A stretch of DNA of 64,000 nucleotides, from contig JBCNJP010000003.1 in NCBI GenBank assembly GCA_039602395.1, positions 14,549,876-14,613,875 of the forward strand, given 5' to 3'. The position numbers and the translations under genes are program-made. Source of the DNA: Deinandra increscens subsp. villosa. Lineage: Eukaryota > Streptophyta > Magnoliopsida > Asterales > Asteraceae. The notes beneath the pieces were generated by a model. That model was given only the letters and a program-made list of their open reading frames with translations, did no database searches and was not told the DNA's origin. Numbering within the stretch: position 1 is the stretch's first letter; the number at the start of each line of letters is the position of its first letter. Positions 1-9,880 of this stretch are shown piece by piece.

Positions 1-87
1 GTGTGTATGTTTTGGAAATTTCCTATAGTTCCTTGCTATAGGTGAAAATTTTGTTTTTCTGTTGAAATTGTTGTTAAACTTTCTATT

Positions 88-262
88 GAAATTGTTGTTA
101 AAAAAGAAAAAAAGACATGTACCAATTGCATCTTGTCTAACATTAATGGTGTGGATAATTAATATGCAATAATTGCCAATGTGCCAATTGTTGTTAAAAA
201 AGAAAAAAAGACATGTACCAATTGAAATTGTTGTTAAAAAAGAAAAAAAGACATGTACCAAC
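88..262. repeat. Three copies of a ~36-bp A-rich direct repeat
   Basis: A unit beginning attgttgttaaaaaagaa and ending gacatgtaccaa occurs near 90-125, 186-221 and 228-262. The last two copies are nearly adjacent and the first is about 60 bp upstream. No coding potential or terminal repeats are visible. It looks like local replication slippage in AT-rich intergenic DNA. Confidence 0.7.
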
Positions 263-840
263 GTGTACCAATAATTGCATCCCCTAGTGTTTTGACCACA
301 GTTGACTGTCTGGACAAAGTTGACTTTTTGGTCCAAAAAATTAGTCTCATGATCAATTTAACTCACAGTACCAACTCTTATCCGATTTGTGGACTAACCT
401 ATATCCCACACCAAGAACTACAAGCAGCAAACAGATCTTTCATGTAAAAGCTTCATGTTTTAATGGTAAAAGTTTAAAGTTCCAAACTTTGTTATCAGCA
501 TAAAAGTAGTCAAAGGTTATAAGCAAGTAGTAACTCCAGCTGATTATTATGCCTAATCCAACCATCCTCAAATCAAACAAACAACATCATTACAGAACGT
601 TTACAATGGGTCATGCATGGTAACGTTGTGACTTCCGGTTCTATGAATGTTGTCTTCACTCGACTTGGTTTTTCTATTCAGAAAGGATTGGCGGCGCAGC
701 TTGTTGTCCGCCCCGTGCTTGTCGGGTGATTTGTATTTCTTTGTTTAATTAATATTGAAAATTGTTTACAACCACTTTGAACCTGATTTTAAACACATAG
801 CAGAAAGTGTTAATCCTTAATTCAATGCATTATTAGCAGC
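263..840. other. Intergenic sequence without a recognisable feature
   Basis: AT-rich sequence. A 64-codon open frame at 253-447 has no recognisable domain or codon pattern and is treated as chance. The stretch around 600-760 is more GC-balanced but resembles nothing I can name. Confidence 0.5.
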
Positions 841-1003
841 CAATTAGATGGACGCTCGCTTATAAGGTCCGAAAACGAGATCGAGACGACTTTGTAATCG
901 TCAGTGGATGAATCGTAACCGAATCCATACCTGACTAATAAGTCTCCATCATCTGGGAATGCAAAGGGGTAAAAGGGAACATTCCAGAGCTCCTGTATGG
1001 TTG
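841..1003 (-). pseudogene. F-box gene fragment (F-box-associated domain piece)
   Basis: The reverse strand reads a peptide that includes YGFGYDSSTDDYKVVS, the conserved core of the F-box-associated domain in the neighbouring genes at 1265-2374 and 18732-19871. Only about 50 codons survive, covering the segment from just before the PDD motif to just past the KVV motif. Immediately to its right the sequence (from about 990, tgtattttgacccgat) matches the DNA flanking the second F-box remnant at 18440. This is therefore a relic of a further tandem F-box gene downstream of the intact one, reduced by deletion. It lacks a start and the F-box itself and cannot encode a functional protein. Confidence 0.8.
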
Positions 1004-1014
1004 TATTTTGACCC

Positions 1015-2665
1015 GATAAATCGTTATAACATTTCTACTTTCAAAAGTCAAAAATGCAAATAAACATAGATCCACTGTTAACTAGAGAGTAATTCCAAAA
1101 CCATTCTTACATTCATTTCATATTAATACCATTTATCACTCCTAAATAAGCGGTTCAAAGCATTATTGCATATATATGTAAATCCAAGGTCCACACTATA
1201 AAATGGAACCAAAAACACCAAAAGAACAATCACGAGTTAAACAAGACAGTATCATGAAGGAAGGTTAAGGTGGTGTTAGGATGCGTTTAGGTGATTCAAG
1301 GCTTTCTGAATAGGTACCTAGAACGGTGAATCCATCAGGGCCCCCCTCGATCGTTACATTTCTGCATCTTTTTTCATCTACACCGAACACTAGAACATGA
1401 TCACCTTTAACATCCAGTATGAAATCCCGGTTGCTTCCTTCAACCAAACACACAGGCTTCACACGATCTCTGAGATCTTTGAACTCATGGAAACAAACCC
1501 TGGTCCAAGTGTTACCATAATCCTCCATTACCCACAGCTCAGGTCCATCCCCAATACACACTAAAAGACCGAGTTTCCCACCGATATCAACCAGGTGGTA
1601 AAACCGAACCAGCTGGCGTTGAAATAAATCAGGAAGTTGCAATCTGAATTCATCGAATTCTTCAGTTGTGAAACTGAAGGAAACAATGGTTGAGAAGTCA
1701 TTGAACCACTGAAAACTCTGGTTGATCACTACTGGTGAGTGCGCACAGAGCCCAAGAAACTGGGAAGAATTAGGCAGTTTGTTCCACGAATTGTTACGCA
1801 AGCTATAAACGCTTACGTACGTACCCATGGAATAAGGTTCAAACTCTCTTCTAAGATACCAAATGGAGAGGGTGACTACTTTGTAGTCGTCGGTGGATGA
1901 ATCGTAACCGAATCCATACCAGACAGAAAGGTCTACATCATCTGGGAGTATAAAAGGGGGGAGGGGAACCTCCAACCGCTCCTTTGTGGTTGGGTTGATC
2001 AAGAAGATGGAATCGTTCTCGTCTTTTGCTAAAACAAGCCCATTGCAGGATCCCAAGACCTCTTTGCACCGGAAACTTACTTCTTTAACAGTTGCAGGTA
2101 TGTCTTCATCACTGCTGTTGAGATGTGGGAGGAGCTGGTTTGTATCGAGTGAGTAGAGGAGATAATTTGTGTCGGAAAGGAGGATCAAGTTAGTAGTGGG
2201 GGTTTGAAGGTGATGTTGGAGGGTTTTTTTGATGAATTTGGGATCGGAAATAAGAGATTTCCATGTCTTTGAAACGGACTTGAAGCGGCCCAGGGGTTTA
2301 GCCGGTAAGAAACGGAGTATTGCTTCGATGATCTCCGGCGGAAGGGATATCGCCGGTAGCTTGGAGGCGGACATTTCGGGAAAGAGCGATTACGAGGGAA
2401 CTACGGGTGGTGAAGACGATGAGTAGGGTTTTAAAGGATTCTAATCAAATCCTCTAATTATGCCAATATTATTTCTTCACTTATTTCGTTTATTTCCTTT
2501 CATACTTATCGTGAATCTTATATATTTTCTTTATATTTATTTGATTTATTTCCTTTCATACTAATCGTGAATCTTTTATATTTTTTTTATATATATATTT
2601 AGTTTTTTCATTGTACGCATTATCTATTTTAATAAATTTAATAAATGCTAACATTGCATGACTCC
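1015..2665. repeat. Duplicated block A containing an F-box gene (pairs with 18455-20170)
   Basis: The non-coding DNA on both sides of the F-box gene is shared with the second locus. On the left, the stretch with aaataaacatagatccactg and aatccaaggtccaca recurs at about 18500-18660. On the right, the stretch with gattctaat and tatgccaatattatttctt recurs at about 19990-20040. The similarity fades into AT-rich DNA near 2665. The homology therefore covers promoter, gene and downstream region, which indicates a segmental duplication and not retroposition. Confidence 0.85.
1265..2374 (-). CDS. F-box protein with F-box-associated interaction domain (copy 1)
   Basis: An intact single-exon gene of 369 residues. 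Residues about 10-55 form an F-box (LPPEIIEAILRFLPAKPLGR followed by the SKTWKSLISDP segment), the part that binds the SKP1/ASK adaptor of SCF ubiquitin ligases. Residues about 95-330 match the plant F-box-associated domain (FBA type 1), with the landmarks GSCNGLVLA, YGFGYDSSTDDYKVV and WVMED. By family knowledge the protein would be the substrate-recognition subunit of an SCF E3 complex; the target cannot be read from sequence. The start was chosen because the first Met is followed at once by the F-box, and copy 2 begins with the same residues. It has no introns, as is common in this rapidly expanding family. It is closest to the gene at 18732-19871. Confidence 0.93.
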   Translation of the reverse strand: MSASKLPAISLPPEIIEAILRFLPAKPLGRFKSVSKTWKSLISDPKFIKKTLQHHLQTPTTNLILLSDTNYLLYSLDTNQLLPHLNSSDEDIPATVKEVSFRCKEVLGSCNGLVLAKDENDSIFLINPTTKERLEVPLPPFILPDDVDLSVWYGFGYDSSTDDYKVVTLSIWYLRREFEPYSMGTYVSVYSLRNNSWNKLPNSSQFLGLCAHSPVVINQSFQWFNDFSTIVSFSFTTEEFDEFRLQLPDLFQRQLVRFYHLVDIGGKLGLLVCIGDGPELWVMEDYGNTWTRVCFHEFKDLRDRVKPVCLVEGSNRDFILDVKGDHVLVFGVDEKRCRNVTIEGGPDGFTVLGTYSESLESPKRILTPP

Positions 2666-2830
2666 ACTTTTGACTACTTCTAAAAGTCTCACGAGTCCTT
2701 TTGATCCGATATTTATACCAGTTTCCCTCTTAGAAAGGGGGAATGGTAAAATTTTAAAGATTATGAAGATTGGTGTTAACCAATAGGAGTGTGCCACGTA
2801 GGAGAGAGAAACAAGTAGAATTTTGAATGA

Positions 2831-3311
2831 TCTGTGTTTGGCGCGCCATAAGCTAGCTTATAAGCTAGCTTATCAGCTAGCTTATAAGCTAGCTTTTTGA
2901 CGTTACCAAACGGGGTTTTTTTAATAAGCTAGCTTTTTTTAAAAGCCCCGTTTGGTAACGTCAAAAAGCTAGCTTATAAGCTAGCTTATAAGCTAGCTTT
3001 TGAAAAGCTAGTTGGAGTAGCTTTTCAACTAGCTTTTCAACTAGCTTTTATAATATTTCCAATTTTACCCTTCCCTAACTTATAAATAAATATCTTTATT
3101 TACATTTATGACATGTACTTTTATGTCATTTTATATTTTTAAGCTAGTTTATCAGCTAGTTTTTACCAAACGTTATTTTTTATCAGCTAGCTTATCAGCT
3201 AGCTTATAATTTATCAGCTAGCAGCTAGCTTATCAGCTAACAGCTAGCTTATCAGCTAGCAGCTAGCTTATCAGCTAGCAGCTAGCTTTTCAGCTAGTGC
3301 GCCAAACACAA
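2831..3311. mobile_element. MITE-like element made of palindromic AAGCTAGCTT repeats
   Basis: The ends form an inverted pair: tgtgtttggcgc at 2831 and gcgccaaacaca ending at 3311. The interior contains roughly twenty GCTAGC cores, many at 11-12-bp spacing (cttataagctagcttat type), each itself palindromic. A second nested inverted repeat of about 35 bp, with the arm gacgttaccaaacgggg, is centred near 2932. No ORF is present. A clear target-site duplication is not visible. The GTTTGGCGC ends and the repetitive subterminal structure suit a non-autonomous hAT-like element, but the superfamily is uncertain. It interrupts flanking DNA between an F-box gene and a Harbinger pseudogene. Confidence 0.7.
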
Positions 3312-3566
3312 CCTTAAAGGATTTTGAGAGGGAGTGGTGAGGATTATGAAGAATTGTAGGTTAATATATTTTAATGTTTTGAGTTATTTTTATTTTGTAA
3401 TTAATTTTAAAACACTATATTTATTTTATAAAAACACTACATTTATTTTAAAAAAAACTACATTTATTTAAAAAAAAACATTACATTAATTAAAATAAAA
3501 AGACAATACAATAAATAAATAAAAAAGACATTACATAAAGTAAATTAAAAAGACATTACATAAAAA

Positions 3567-4860
3567 CTACTCCGCAAGTTCGGCCTCCGTTAAAAAAACC
3601 TCGACGTTCTCTTCAATGTGCATCTTGATATCATGTCGAAGTTGGAAGTGTGTCTCCGGATTTCGTAACTCTAAAATGATATTCGGATCAATGTTCACAT
3701 TAACGGGAGGGTCTCTGATATGCACTGGTGATATCCTTTTCCCTTCATCATTTAGAATCATGTTGTTTAAAATAATTACCACATACATGATTCTTCCAAC
3801 CTTTTCTCGTGTCATTGCTCGTCCACTTACCTTTCAATGTACCAAAAAAACGTTTGACGTCCTGTCTTGCCGCCTTTTGAAGCTTGTTGAATCTTTTGTC
3901 AATTAGATCAACCGGATGATGATATGCCTTAAAAAATGTGGACCAAGGTGGGTAGATACCGTCTGCAAGGTAGTATCCCCTCTTGTATTGATGACCGTTA
4001 ACAACAAATGGACACCTTGGTGCATCCCCGTGCATCTCATTAGTAAACAATGGGGATTGGTTCAAAACATTGATATCATTGTTTGAACCTGCAACACCAA
4101 ATTGCGCGTGCCAACACCAACGATCTTGTGATGCTATGGCTTCAAGCATGATGGTTGGGTACTTGTGGTCACCCCGATGAAACTGCCCTCGATATTTTTT
4201 TGGGCAATTTCTCCAGTCCCAATGCGTACAGTCAATACTGCCTAACATACCAGGCAAACCATGATACGATCCATGTGCCTGATATAAAAGTTCAATATCG
4301 TGGCTGGTTGGGGCACGTAAAAACTCATCTTTATATAAAAGATAAACAGATGTAACAAAATGATCAAGTGTTTCACGTGAGGTTCTCTCGGCCATAGCTA
4401 GGTATTCATCGTATTCATCAGAAACGTTACCTGATGCTAGTTGACGAATGGCGGATGTGCATTTGTGTATAGCCGTGAAGCTTTCCTTTCCTCGGGTGTC
4501 CATCCCCTCGGCGAAGTAATTGTTGTGCGCTTGGACGTCGGCAACTATCTTCAAAAATAATCGTTGAAATCTGAAACCTATCGTTAAACACCGCCTCATT
4601 GTAGACCGAATCCTCATTGAAGTAGTGTCTCATAAGTCGGTCTCTAGCTTCGATACGTTGTCGGTGAACATATTGTCTTTGTTGTGGCGGGCGATGTATT
4701 TGTTGCTCGTGGGCCGCTACAGCTAATTCGAGGAAATTAGTATCTTCATCGTTAGAGTCCGATGAATCTTCTGAACTGGTTGGGAGGTTGGGTACGTTGA
4801 ATGGAAACCGATCCGTTTTAAAATAATATGTGGGAGGATAAATGAGAGAATTGTGAGAGA
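3567..4860 (-). pseudogene. PIF/Harbinger transposase (HARBI1/ALP1-like DDE nuclease), frameshifted
   Basis: Read from the right on the minus strand, the segments are an N-terminal part (to about 4560, with MRHYFNEDSVYNEAVFNDRF), a central part (about 3820-4570) and a C-terminal part (3567-3815, with VIILNNMILNDEG). They lie in different frames, so at least two frameshifts exist. The central part holds the DDE_Tnp_4 landmarks SIDCTHWDW (first Asp), GSNNDINVLNQSP (second Asp), YYLADGIYP, and QDVKRFFGTLKGKW. In this family the last motif normally has Glu as third catalytic residue (DVERAFG-like); here the position is Lys. No convincing initiator Met is seen upstream of 4800. The element is dead. 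The flanks to about 3312 and 5100 probably belong to the same transposon, but its termini were not resolved. Confidence 0.9.
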
Positions 4861-5290
4861 AGGAGGAGTAGTGATGTATATATATATAGTGTAAATTGAA
4901 TTTTTTTTTTATTAAAGATAACCGTTCAACGGCTAGAAATTTATGGGGATATGGGATTGCCGATCGACACTATGAAGATCCGTTTGAAAAGTTTCGTCAA
5001 TGCTGCTAGGGTGGCGGCGGTGATGCCGCCGAGGATTTCGGCGTCGCGGCTAGAATGCCGCCCCACTCCGTCCTGCCTTATAACCCAACTCCAAACTAAG
5101 AGCTCTAATTCGCAAACACCCTCACTAACGTCGTCTCCCTCCTCAATTAACCCCTTACCCTCATTTTGAAAAGTGTTTTTCCACTATCTAAACAATATTT
5201 TTAATTTATTGGCCTTTTGAAAACTCAATAAGCCAATAAGTTGATTTCTAATGGTTACCCAAATATGCTTAAAGTTTCATATGATCATCA

Positions 5291-5879
5291 TAGGGGTGAG
5301 CATGTTTCGGTTCGGTTTGATTTTTAGCGATTTATTTTTGTTTGTAATATGTTGTTAATATAATTTAAAATTTTAAATGTCTAATATTAAAAAATAAATA
5401 AATAATAGTAAAAAACAAGTACCGTCATAACTATTCAATTTAAAAAAAAGTAGTAACGTGAAACATGTGACCATACAAAATACGCATTTTAAATTTAAAA
5501 GTTTTTAACACTAAGATCTTGACGTAAACTATTAAGTGTTAACTTAAAATATAAATTAAGGGAACAACAGTTACTAAATTTTTTAACTTAAGTGCTAAGT
5601 GTAAACTTAAAATATAAATTAAGGTTTAACGATTTACAATGTGCCCCCTAAAATGTTAATTCACACATTTTCCCATCGGTTCGGTTCGGTTTTTATAACG
5701 AATCGTTTTTTTTTGGTTCGTTTCCGTTTTTAATTGACTTGAAATCGAAACCGAACCATTATTTTCGGTTCGGTTTTTCTCGGTTCGATTTTTTGGTTTT
5801 TTTTTCCGGTTCAGTTTCATCGGTTTTTTTTTATTTCCGTTCGGTTTTTTCAGTTTTTTAGGTTTTTTGCTCACCCCTA
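5291..5879. mobile_element. hAT-like MITE rich in CGGTTCGGTTTT
   Basis: It has perfect 12-bp terminal inverted repeats, taggggtgagca at 5291 and tgctcaccccta ending at 5879. Subterminal CGGTTCGG repeats are present on both sides and especially dense at 5678-5860. The flanking 7-mers atcatca and gtcatca differ at one base and are a plausible aged target-site duplication. The open frames inside are low-complexity translations of the repeat and are not genes. Confidence 0.8.
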
Positions 5880-6199
5880 GTCATCAAGATTGTTCCTCTT
5901 GATTGACACTAATTATGAGGTAAACTACACTCGATCTATGAGAAATGAGGCTTTTATGTGAAATCAATCTCGATTTCTAAAACAAGTACCCATTTTCCCT
6001 CTTTATCTCTACAAACCGTGTATGAGTGACACCCACTACTTTCCGCTTGACACATCTCTTCCGTTCATATCTACGGTCTAGTTCTACATTTTCGTTCAAA
6101 TACGATGTCCGCATAATGTTTGTTTATTTTCCAACAGATTCTGCTCCGATTTTCCAAGAATCTATGCTTCATTCGTCGATCGCCATTCAAGGTATTCAA

Positions 6200-7690
6200 T
6201 TTCCGTTTCGTAGGTAACTTCATCAAGCTTCCTGCGGGGGGTCCGGTGGTGTCACACCTCTTCTTCGCTGATGACGCAATCATTATGGGGAGATGGACGG
6301 CCGCTAATCATGCTAATCTTTTACGTCTTTTTCGTTGTTTTTTTCTCGTTTCAGGTCTCAGGCTCAATTTAAGTAAGTGTGTTCTCTACGGAGTCAATGT
6401 GGAGGATGAGGATATCCAAGAGAAGGCCGACTTGATCGGTTGCATGGCCGAGGAGTTTCCCATGCCGTATTTGGGAATGAAAGTTGGTGCTAATATGAAG
6501 CGGATCGCTAATTGGAATGAAATTATGGAAATCTTTGCTACAAGACTCTCAAGATGGAAGGCTAAGTTTCTATCTTTCGGGGGGAGGCTGGTTCTTGTTA
6601 AAAGTGTGCTGAAAAGCCTCCCCTCGTACTACTTCTCTCTTTACAAGGCGCCCAAAAGGATCATTGACACGCTTGAGAGGATTAGATTCAAGTTCCTATG
6701 GGGTGGTCAGACGACAAGAGGCCTATTCATTGGGTTAAAAAGGAAGATGCTTGTAAACCAAAGGATCATGGTGGGCTCGGCTTGGTGAAGCTTGTGGACA
6801 TTAATATGAGCTCTCTTTGTAAAGGCTTTGGAATTTTAAGAGTGGCGAAAATAGGCTTTGAAAACATGTTGTTGACTGCATTCACAGGAGAAGAGGGAGG
6901 GATGCATTTTTTCCCTTTAAACCGAGTATCACTGGAGTATGGAGCTCCATTATCAAAGCTAATCAGGAGCTTACAAGGCGGAATATGGGTCTGGAGTTGC
7001 TAATGGAACTGCGAAATGGTGACTGGGTTTGGAACGGAAATGGTGGGCCGAACTTCACTGTTAAGGGGCTGAAATCCATGCTGGCAGACGACTCTGTGAC
7101 TGTTGCTACGTCGGAGGTTCACCAGTGGCCCCCGTTCGTGTCGGACAAGGTTAATCTACACGCTTGGCGGGTCAGACGCCGACGGATCCCGACCGCTGAT
7201 GCTCTACTTCCCGGAACATTACCGTTGCTAGATCCGATTGTAGGATGTGTGGGCATGTTGATGAATCGACGGATCACATCTTTTGTCATTGTCCGTTTGC
7301 TCTCATCGTTTGGTCTTGGGTCCTTACTTGGTGCCATCTCCCGGTGATTCCGTTTAATTCCATGGATGATTATCTCAACGCTCATATGGATCCTGGCATT
7401 GGAGATAAGAGGAAGGAGGTGATTTATGCCATTGTTCTTACGACCTTTTGGTGTTTATGGGTTGAAAGGAATAATGCTGTCTTTGAGGAGAAGAGTACTT
7501 CAGTGAGTAACGTAATTAAAAATATTAGATGTTGGGGCAAACTTTGGGTTAATAACCTATGTAAAAGTAGAATAGATTGGAACTCCATTTCTATGGTGTA
7601 ATTTGGTGTTCTTGGTGTTTGTCCGCTCGTGCGTTTTGCCGGGTGGTTTCCCTTTGGTGTTTAATGAATTTGCCGTTAAAAAAAAAATTA
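6200..7690 (+). pseudogene. LINE (L1-type) reverse transcriptase C-terminus with zf-RVT domain, 5'-truncated
   Basis: The conserved reading begins near 6215 in the RT palm with the FFADDAIIMG motif (the catalytic [FY]ADD box). It continues with the LSRWKAKFLSFGGRL and FKFLWGG segments typical of plant L1 elements. A zinc-binding zf-RVT domain follows near 7150-7330, with the CGHVDESTDHIFCHC arrangement. The reading switches frame several times (about 6700, 6990, 7245), so the gene is dead. The 3' end runs into tttgccgttaaaaaaaaaa at about 7668-7687, a typical LINE tail. The endonuclease domain and most of RT are missing, consistent with abortive reverse transcription. Confidence 0.9.
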
Positions 7691-9137
7691 TATTTTAAGG
7701 TTCACATTCTTGAATGTATGTCAATTTGCGGTTTAATATTTTTGTTGTGACATTTAAAACAGTGCTTTTTTCCAATTAAATTAGGTTACTACCGAACCAT
7801 TGAGATGCAATTACAAAGCGTTTTTACATGTAAATATATGTATTTTCTTCATGTTGAGGCCATTTTGGTTTATAGCATATAAAAATTCAGATAATGTAGG
7901 CTTTTATACCTCAACTAAATATGTTAAGGAAAGACCTCCAGTTTTGAAACTTCGTTGAGGACATTTTCGTTCATAGTGTAGAAAGGTTTGGTTCAGATAA
8001 TGTAGTTTTTTATACCTCAACTAGACATGTTAACAGAAGGCCTTCACTTTTAAAACATGCTGCAAACTTGAGTTGATATATGTAGTCTAGAGTTCACTTC
8101 TTTATTTATTGTTTATAAGAGTTTAAGATTGTATAACTTGACTGGCCTGTTTTTGATACCTCATTTATAAAACTTGGTGATCAATTGATTGTAGATTAGT
8201 ATGTTCGTTGATGATTGCATTTATGTTTGTTTTTAGTGTTTTTGATTTTTTATTTGAGGTTTCAAGTGATAAATTGGTGGTAAATGTTCGGTACTCGTCA
8301 AGGGTATGGTGACTGTATACCAATTTTGAGTGACAAAAAGTTTTTTTTTTTTTTTTTTTGAATTTTTCAACATCAAATGAATTGTGTTTATGTTTTTATT
8401 TTTAGTTCCTTTGAGATTTTAAAAAACCAATTCACATGGTATTCATATGACAGAATAGTGGATGTTAAAAGTTTTACACATGAGATGTTTTTTGACCTGC
8501 AAATGAAATCTACTTTGGCTTAAGTTCTTCCTCAAAAAGTTCTATAAACGTTTTCTATAAGATATTAAGATGTTGTCACTTGACTCTTAGGTAATTGTAC
8601 TCAGTTTAGATATCTAATATATAAAACTTGGTGACTAATAACTCAACTTGAATATTAGTTAAAGTTTTGATATAAAATGTTACTTGTCACTTATAACTAG
8701 AGTGGCTGAAATCCCAAATGATCACTTAAATTGTCTATGTCCACATTATTTTCTTAATATAAAATGTTAGCCTTCTATATCTTTACTTCCATCTAATACA
8801 AACCCATGCACGAACATACTCTTTTCTTGTTACAAATATGAAAATTTCATGACCAGTATAGACAAAATTACCTAAAGTGTCTCATTTGCAGTCTTACACA
8901 ACATACATACACTTACAATGTCAATGAAAGGTATAGCAGATATAAAAGCACGACACAGAACCTTTTAAACACGTATTTGTATTACTTTAAAATTTATTTC
9001 TTTCTTTTGATTTGATTACGTACAATTGACAATAAGATTTTATTTTATATTTTAAAAATCTTAGTCCGTGTAACACTTGGATTTCAAAGACTAATGAATC
9101 AATAAAAACATATTCACTTGATCACCATCCAAAATTT
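7691..9137. other. AT-rich intergenic or decayed LTR sequence with a local tandem repeat
   Basis: No coding potential. Near 7856-7955 and 7956-8061 there is an imperfect direct repeat of about 100 bp, each copy containing attcagataatgtag-like and ttatacctcaacta segments. A 20-base T run lies at about 8340. The right end abuts a primer-binding-like site at 9140, so part of this region could be the decayed 5' LTR of the copia remnant that follows, but no matching 3' LTR was found. Confidence 0.4.
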
Positions 9138-9880
9138 AGATGGCATCAGAGAGCAGTATCATCAAAACAAAACCTAAAAGACCACATGGTTCATCTTAAT
9201 ATTCATCTTTATATCCTCTTCATCATGATCCACAATAAGAAAACCTCATCAAGAACCACGACCTTCAAGAATTTTTTTCCCATGCACTTTCATGGTGACC
9301 CATATCAACCACGTAATTTTTTTCCCATGCACTTTCATGGTGACCCATATCCCATTCAAAGGGTAGGAAAATACAATGAAAAAATGGAGCTTTCCAATTT
9401 TTGTGGTAAGGATGGACATACTAGAGAGAGATGCTTCAAAAGGATAGGGTACCCAGGTTGGTAGTCGAGCAAGGCAAACGGTGACAAGGCAAAACCAAGG
9501 GCCGCTAGTGTTGATACAGAACCAGCTCCATACACGGTCTTACGAACGATCAATATCAGTACTGTTAAGCATTTTGCAGTTCCTAATAATGTATCTCGAT
9601 ATGATACACAACCCGTTGTCAACATGGCAAATAAGTCGAGTCTTAATGGGGAGTGGGTTGTGCACTCGGGGGCTACTGAGCACATAACCTGCAGAACGGA
9701 TATCCTTGAAAACAAAATATTGACCAGCCATGAGGCCCCGTAATAATACCAAATAGCAAAACCGTTCCTGTTGAAGGAAGGGAAGATTACACACTACCAG
9801 GAGGGCCCAAGATAAAGGGAGTTCTACATGTCCCAAACTTTATCTGCAACCTTCTTTTGGTTAATCGTCTAACAAAGGGC
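9138..9880 (+). pseudogene. Degenerate Ty1/copia element: PBS, zinc knuckle and protease remnants
   Basis: At 9140 tggcatcagagag resembles the copia primer-binding site complementary to initiator-Met tRNA (usually TGGTATCAGAGC). Around 9405-9440 the frame reads FCGKDGHTRERCFK, a CCHC zinc knuckle that lacks its first cysteine. Around 9650-9690 a protease-like segment reads VHSGATEHIT, where functional copia proteases have DSGA, so the catalytic Asp is His. Further protease-domain residues follow in another frame up to about 9870 (VPNFICNLL). Most of gag is deleted, and a 45-bp unit is tandemly duplicated at 9270-9314 and 9315-9351. No integrase or RT is present. The sequence ends abruptly where the Harbinger-type element begins. 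Confidence 0.8.

Noticed and set aside
1057..1260. A microRNA precursor upstream or downstream of the F-box gene
   Set aside because: No stem-loop of suitable length was seen. The sequence is simply shared 3' flank of the duplicated blocks.
2831..3311. CRISPR-like array from regularly spaced GCTAGC repeats
   Set aside because: The repeats are short palindromes without unique spacers, in a plant nuclear context with MITE-like inverted ends.
5656..5874. 72-codon Lys/Asn/Thr-rich frame on the minus strand
   Set aside because: It is a translation of the CGGTTCGGTTTT subterminal repeat of a MITE.
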